Assembly (NCBI RefSeq): GCF_001645105.1
Contig: NZ_LKEG01000044.1
Span: 270,811-334,810, forward strand
From: Pseudomonas marginalis
GTDB taxonomy: Bacteria; Pseudomonadota; Gammaproteobacteria; Pseudomonadales; Pseudomonadaceae
Direction of reading: 5' to 3'
Length of the DNA: 64,000 bases
Shown here: positions 60,817 to 64,000 of the stretch, piece after piece
Numbering within the stretch: the stretch's first letter is position 1
Layout: the number at the start of each line of letters is the position of its first letter
Notes under the pieces: model-generated
Seen by the model: only the letters and a program-made list of their open reading frames with translations
Databases searched by the model: none
What the model was told of the DNA's origin: nothing
Position numbers and translations under genes: made by a program

Positions 60817-62496
60817 ATGCTTGTTGATCAACGATTGGAACTGCATCAGCTGTTGCCGGCTTTGGTCGACGGGCGCCTGATCACACCCGAAGTGGCGCAG
60901 CGCTTGTCGGCGCTGCCGGCCAGCAACAGCCAGCATCCCCTGGAGAGCATCGCAGCCCAAGGCCCCAACCTGGAAACCCTGACCGAATGGCTTGCCCAGC
61001 ATGCCGGGCAACCCTATCTGCGTATCGACCCGTTGAAGATCGATGTGGCAGCCGTGGTGCCGCTGATGTCTCACGCGTTCGCCCAACGTCATGCCATTCT
61101 CGCGGTGGCGGTGGACGCGCAGACCGTCACTGTCGCCAGCGCCCAACCCCACATCACCAGCTGGGAAGCCGGGCTGGCGCAGGTGCTCAAGCGTTCGATC
61201 AAACGCGTGGTGGCCAACCCGCAGGACATCGCGCGCTGCATCGGCGAGTTTTACCGGCTGGCCAAATCCGTCAGCGGTGCCGACCAAAGGGTCGCGGCGC
61301 CTGGCCACGTCGAATTGCTCAACCTCGGCGCCAGCGAGCAAGAGCCGGATGCCAATGACGCGCATATCGTCAACATCGTCGACTGGTTGTTGCAGTACGC
61401 CTTCGCACAGCGTGCCAGTGATATCCACATAGAGCCGTGCCGCGAACAGGGCCGGGTACGCTTTCGTATCGACGGGCTGCTGCATGACGTCTATCAGTTT
61501 CCGCCCCAGGTCACGATGGCGGTGGTCAGCCGCCTGAAAAGCCTGGGCCGTATGAACGTGGCGGAAAAGCGTCGGCCCCAGGACGGCCGGGTCAAGACCA
61601 AAAGCCCGACAGGCGCGGAAGTGGAGCTGCGCCTTTCCACCTTGCCCACGGCGTTTGGCGAGAAGCTGGTGATGCGGATCTTCGACCCGCAGGTGTTGCT
61701 CAAAGGCTTTGACCAGTTGGGCTTGTCTGCTGATGACCAACAGCGCTGGCACGTCATGACCAGCCAGACCAATGGCATCATCCTGGTCACCGGCCCTACC
61801 GGTTCGGGCAAGACCAGCACCCTCTACACGACGCTCAGGCAACTGGCGACCCGGGAGGTCAACCTGTGCACCGTGGAAGACCCGGTCGAGATGGTCGAGC
61901 CGGCATTCAACCAGATGCAGGTGCAGCACAACATCGACCTGACCTTTGCCAGCGGCATCCGCGCCCTGCTGCGCCAGGACCCGGACATCATCATGATCGG
62001 CGAGATTCGCGACCAGGAAACCGCTGAAATGGCGATCCAAGCCGCGTTGACCGGACACTTGGTGCTGTCGACCCTGCATACCAACGATGCACCCAGTGCC
62101 ATCAGCCGCTTGCAGGAACTGGGAGTTGCTCATTATTTGATCAAAGCAACGCTACTGGGCGTGATGGCGCAGCGCTTGGTGCGGGTTTTGTGCCCCCACT
62201 GCAAGCGTGCACGGGGTGACGTGCATGAGGCCGTGGGGTGCGTTGAATGTAGAAACAGCGGTTATCGGGGACGCGCCGGCGTATACGAAATCATGGTGTT
62301 GAACGAAGCACTGAAGACGCTGATCACGCCCGGCGCCGACGTGCAGGCGCTGCGTCAGGCGGCGGTGGCACAAGGTATGTGCAGCCTGCGCATGGCTGGC
62401 GTGCAAAAGGTCCAGGCAGGGCTGACCACCCTGACGGAGGTATTGCGGGTGACCCCTGGGGATTCGGTAACAAATCCTTTGTTTGTTACGCGGTGA
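60817..62496 (+). CDS. Orphan GspE/PilB-type secretion ATPase
   Basis: A 559-residue type II secretion/type IV pilus assembly ATPase. An N-terminal N1E-like domain (about 1-150) precedes the RecA-like core: SDIHIEPC, Walker A GPTGSGKTSTLY, Asp box ASGIRALLRQDPDIIMIGEIRD (Walker B within) and His box LTGHLVLSTLHTNDA. A CPHC...CVEC zinc knuckle follows near residue 465, as in GspE. No other secretion or pilus gene is in the window. The stretch 62467-62489, inside the last codons, forms a perfect eight-base hairpin. Confidence 0.88.
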   Translation: MLVDQRLELHQLLPALVDGRLITPEVAQRLSALPASNSQHPLESIAAQGPNLETLTEWLAQHAGQPYLRIDPLKIDVAAVVPLMSHAFAQRHAILAVAVDAQTVTVASAQPHITSWEAGLAQVLKRSIKRVVANPQDIARCIGEFYRLAKSVSGADQRVAAPGHVELLNLGASEQEPDANDAHIVNIVDWLLQYAFAQRASDIHIEPCREQGRVRFRIDGLLHDVYQFPPQVTMAVVSRLKSLGRMNVAEKRRPQDGRVKTKSPTGAEVELRLSTLPTAFGEKLVMRIFDPQVLLKGFDQLGLSADDQQRWHVMTSQTNGIILVTGPTGSGKTSTLYTTLRQLATREVNLCTVEDPVEMVEPAFNQMQVQHNIDLTFASGIRALLRQDPDIIMIGEIRDQETAEMAIQAALTGHLVLSTLHTNDAPSAISRLQELGVAHYLIKATLLGVMAQRLVRVLCPHCKRARGDVHEAVGCVECRNSGYRGRAGVYEIMVLNEALKTLITPGADVQALRQAAVAQGMCSLRMAGVQKVQAGLTTLTEVLRVTPGDSVTNPLFVTR

Positions 62497-62573
62497 AACC
62501 GTTCTTATCGGTGACAACACCGTTACAATCGGCCGAACGTCGTTTCACTGACACCATCAGATAGGGAATCGCT

Positions 62574-63494
62574 ATGCAGATCGGAACCGTACTGCTTCTT
62601 TTCGTGGGCTTGGCCATCGCCATCCTGTTCATGGGCTTCAAGGTCGTCCCCCAGGGTTACCAATGGACGGTCGAGCGTTTCGGCCGCTACACCAACACCC
62701 TCAAGCCTGGCCTGAACATCATCATCCCGGTCATGGACCGCATCGGCCGCAAGATCAACGTGATGGAAAGCGTGCTGGACATCCCGCCCCAGGAAGTCAT
62801 CACCGCCGACAACGCCACCGTGCAGATCGACGCCGTGTGCTTCTTCCAGGTGGTCAACACGGCCCAGGCCGCCTACGAGGTCAACAACCTCGAACATGCC
62901 ATCCGCAACCTGCTGCAAACCAACATCCGTACCGTGCTCGGCTCCATGGAGCTGGATGCCATGCTCAGCCAGCGTGACGGCATCAACGAAAAACTGCTGA
63001 AAACCGTGGACGAAGCCACGGCACCTTGGGGCATCAAGATCACCCGTATCGAGATCAAGGACATCAGCCCGCCGGCCGACCTGATGGCCGCCATGTCGGG
63101 CCAGATGAAAGCCGAGCGGATCAAGCGTGCGCAAATCCTCGAAGCCGAAGGCCTGCGCGCCTCGGCGATCCTGACTGCCGAAGGCAAGAAGCAGGCGCAG
63201 ATCCTTGAGGCTGAAGGTAGCCGCCAAGCGGCGTTCCTTGAGTCCGAGGCCCGCGAACGTCAGGCCGAAGCGGAAGCCCGTGCCACCCAGGTCGTGTCCG
63301 AGGCGATCGCATCGGGCAACGTGCAGGCGGTCAATTACTTCGTCGCGCAGAAATACATCGATGCCCTGGGCAAGCTGGCTTCGGCCAACAACAGCAAGGT
63401 CATCCTGATGCCGCTGGAAGCCAGCCAAGTCATCGGCGCGGTCGGCGGTATCGGCGAGATCGTCAAGGCGACGTTCGACAACAAGAAAGGCTGA
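62574..63494 (+). CDS. SPFH/stomatin-like membrane protein (QmcA-like)
   Basis: A 306-residue SPFH protein with an N-terminal membrane segment (VLLLFVGLAIAILFMGFKVV), the SPFH/band-7 domain (VVPQGYQWTVERFGRYTNTL to about residue 190) and an Ala/Glu-rich coiled coil (ILEAEGLRASAILTAEGKKQ). It forms large membrane rings or microdomains, possibly recruiting proteases. It is followed after 10 bases by an NfeD gene, the standard pair. TACAAT at 62524-62529 may be the -10 box. Confidence 0.9.
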   Translation: MQIGTVLLLFVGLAIAILFMGFKVVPQGYQWTVERFGRYTNTLKPGLNIIIPVMDRIGRKINVMESVLDIPPQEVITADNATVQIDAVCFFQVVNTAQAAYEVNNLEHAIRNLLQTNIRTVLGSMELDAMLSQRDGINEKLLKTVDEATAPWGIKITRIEIKDISPPADLMAAMSGQMKAERIKRAQILEAEGLRASAILTAEGKKQAQILEAEGSRQAAFLESEARERQAEAEARATQVVSEAIASGNVQAVNYFVAQKYIDALGKLASANNSKVILMPLEASQVIGAVGGIGEIVKATFDNKKG

Positions 63495-63504
63495 GGCCAT
63501 CGCC

Positions 63505-63951
63505 ATGTGGGATTTCCTGCAGCATCTGTCGTTCTGGGATTGGCTGGCACTGGGTACCGTGCTGTTGATTCTTGAAGTGTTTGGCGCCGGTGGTTACCTG
63601 TTGTGGATGGGTATCGCAGCGGCCGCCGTGGGTGTGATCAAGTTCCTGGTGCCGCCTCTTGGGCTGGAATGGCAACTCCTGCTGTTTGCCGTGTTGTCGA
63701 TCCTGACAGCGGTGTATTGGTGGAAGCGCCAACGCAGCAGCGCCAAGGCCAGTGACCAGCCAGGCTTGAACGAGCGTGGCTCGGAGCTGATCGGCCGCAC
63801 CTTCGTGGTGCATCAGGCGATTGTAGATGGCCGGGGCAAGGTAAAGGTCGGCGATGGCGTGTGGATGGTGACCGGCCCGGACAGCCCCGTAGGCGCTCAA
63901 GTACGGGTGGTTGGCCAGGAAGGCGTGGTGTTAAAGGTTGAAACTGTTTAG
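63505..63951 (+). CDS. NfeD family membrane protein
   Basis: A 148-residue short-form NfeD with three or four transmembrane segments (FWDWLALGTVLLILEVFGAGG, GIAAAAVGVIKFLV, LLLFAVLSILTAVYWW) and a C-terminal OB-fold (LIGRTFVVHQAIVDGRGKVK to the end). It acts with the adjacent stomatin-like protein in membrane organisation. Length is normal for the class lacking the protease domain. Confidence 0.9.
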   Translation: MWDFLQHLSFWDWLALGTVLLILEVFGAGGYLLWMGIAAAAVGVIKFLVPPLGLEWQLLLFAVLSILTAVYWWKRQRSSAKASDQPGLNERGSELIGRTFVVHQAIVDGRGKVKVGDGVWMVTGPDSPVGAQVRVVGQEGVVLKVETV

Positions 63952-64000
63952 TCAGTGATGGAACTCGATTGGCCTAACTACAATCATAAACTACAGATAA

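Noticed and set aside
60766..62133. A 455-codon minus-strand frame opposite the secretion ATPase
   Set aside because: Walker and zinc motifs are on the plus strand; the opposite frame is a shadow.

Overview
The window is a stretch of a GC-rich Pseudomonas chromosome, most probably from the P. fluorescens group. This rests on gene content and order that match what I remember of Pseudomonas genomes (thyA-lgt-ptsP-rppH, ilvA/rpiA, D-2-hydroxyglutarate dehydrogenase/serA, hacB-like acylase, spuBCDEFGH/spuI, ssuEADCBF-lsfA-oprE, argA-argE) and on at least 14 intergenic REP/REPIN-type palindromes of the two kinds typical of fluorescent pseudomonads. I see no rRNA, tRNA, insertion sequence, prophage or CRISPR array. 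Most genes are core metabolism, transport or regulation. The accessory or odd content is small and sits between the core blocks.

Layout. 1-1145: end of a DUF3482 GTPase-like gene, then a small AT-richer gene coding for a protein made of two tandem ~85-residue repeats with calcium-loop motifs. 1287-7996: an aminophosphonate module (HD-domain oxygenase, FAD amine oxidoreductase, 2-aminoethylphosphonate-type ABC importer, LysR regulator). 8013-10785: divergent cadA/cadR heavy-metal efflux pair with a clear MerR-type 19-bp-spacer promoter. 10914-20947: housekeeping run thyA, lgt, TSUP permease, NRDE protein, ptsP, rppH, HAD phosphatase, DUF2269 membrane protein, ilvA, rpiA. 20975-29883: two SdiA-regulated-domain paralogues, a fumarylacetoacetate-hydrolase-family enzyme, the divergent D-2-hydroxyglutarate dehydrogenase/serA pair, and several small envelope or unknown proteins. 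29930-35792: alpha/beta hydrolase, thioredoxin-like DUF6436 protein, N-acyl-homoserine-lactone-type acylase, and a divergent GlxA regulator/HD hydrolase pair.

36004-46393 is the polyamine uptake and gamma-glutamylation locus: spuBCDEFGH on the minus strand and spuI on the plus strand. The usual spuA hydrolase gene is not intact in the intervening space. 46625-54691 holds a TetR regulator and the sulfonate-sulfur locus (ssuEADCBF, lsfA) followed by an OprE-type porin. A decayed taurine-binding-protein gene lies at about 55131-55439. 55601-64000 holds argA, argE, a CYTH-CHAD protein, an Lrp-type regulator divergent from a small ACT-like protein whose ribosome binding site lies in a hairpin, an orphan GspE/PilB-type ATPase, and an SPFH/NfeD pair.

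Points most worth a second look: the two-repeat calcium-loop protein; the aminophosphonate module that lacks a local hydroxylase partner; the spuE-spuF attenuator-like hairpin; the missing spuA; the tauA relic beside the ssu genes; the Lrp/ACT-like divergent pair; and REP half-elements that appear to serve as terminators. Gene starts were chosen from family N-termini and ribosome binding sites and often lie inside longer open frames. Literature and synteny statements are from memory and were not searched.
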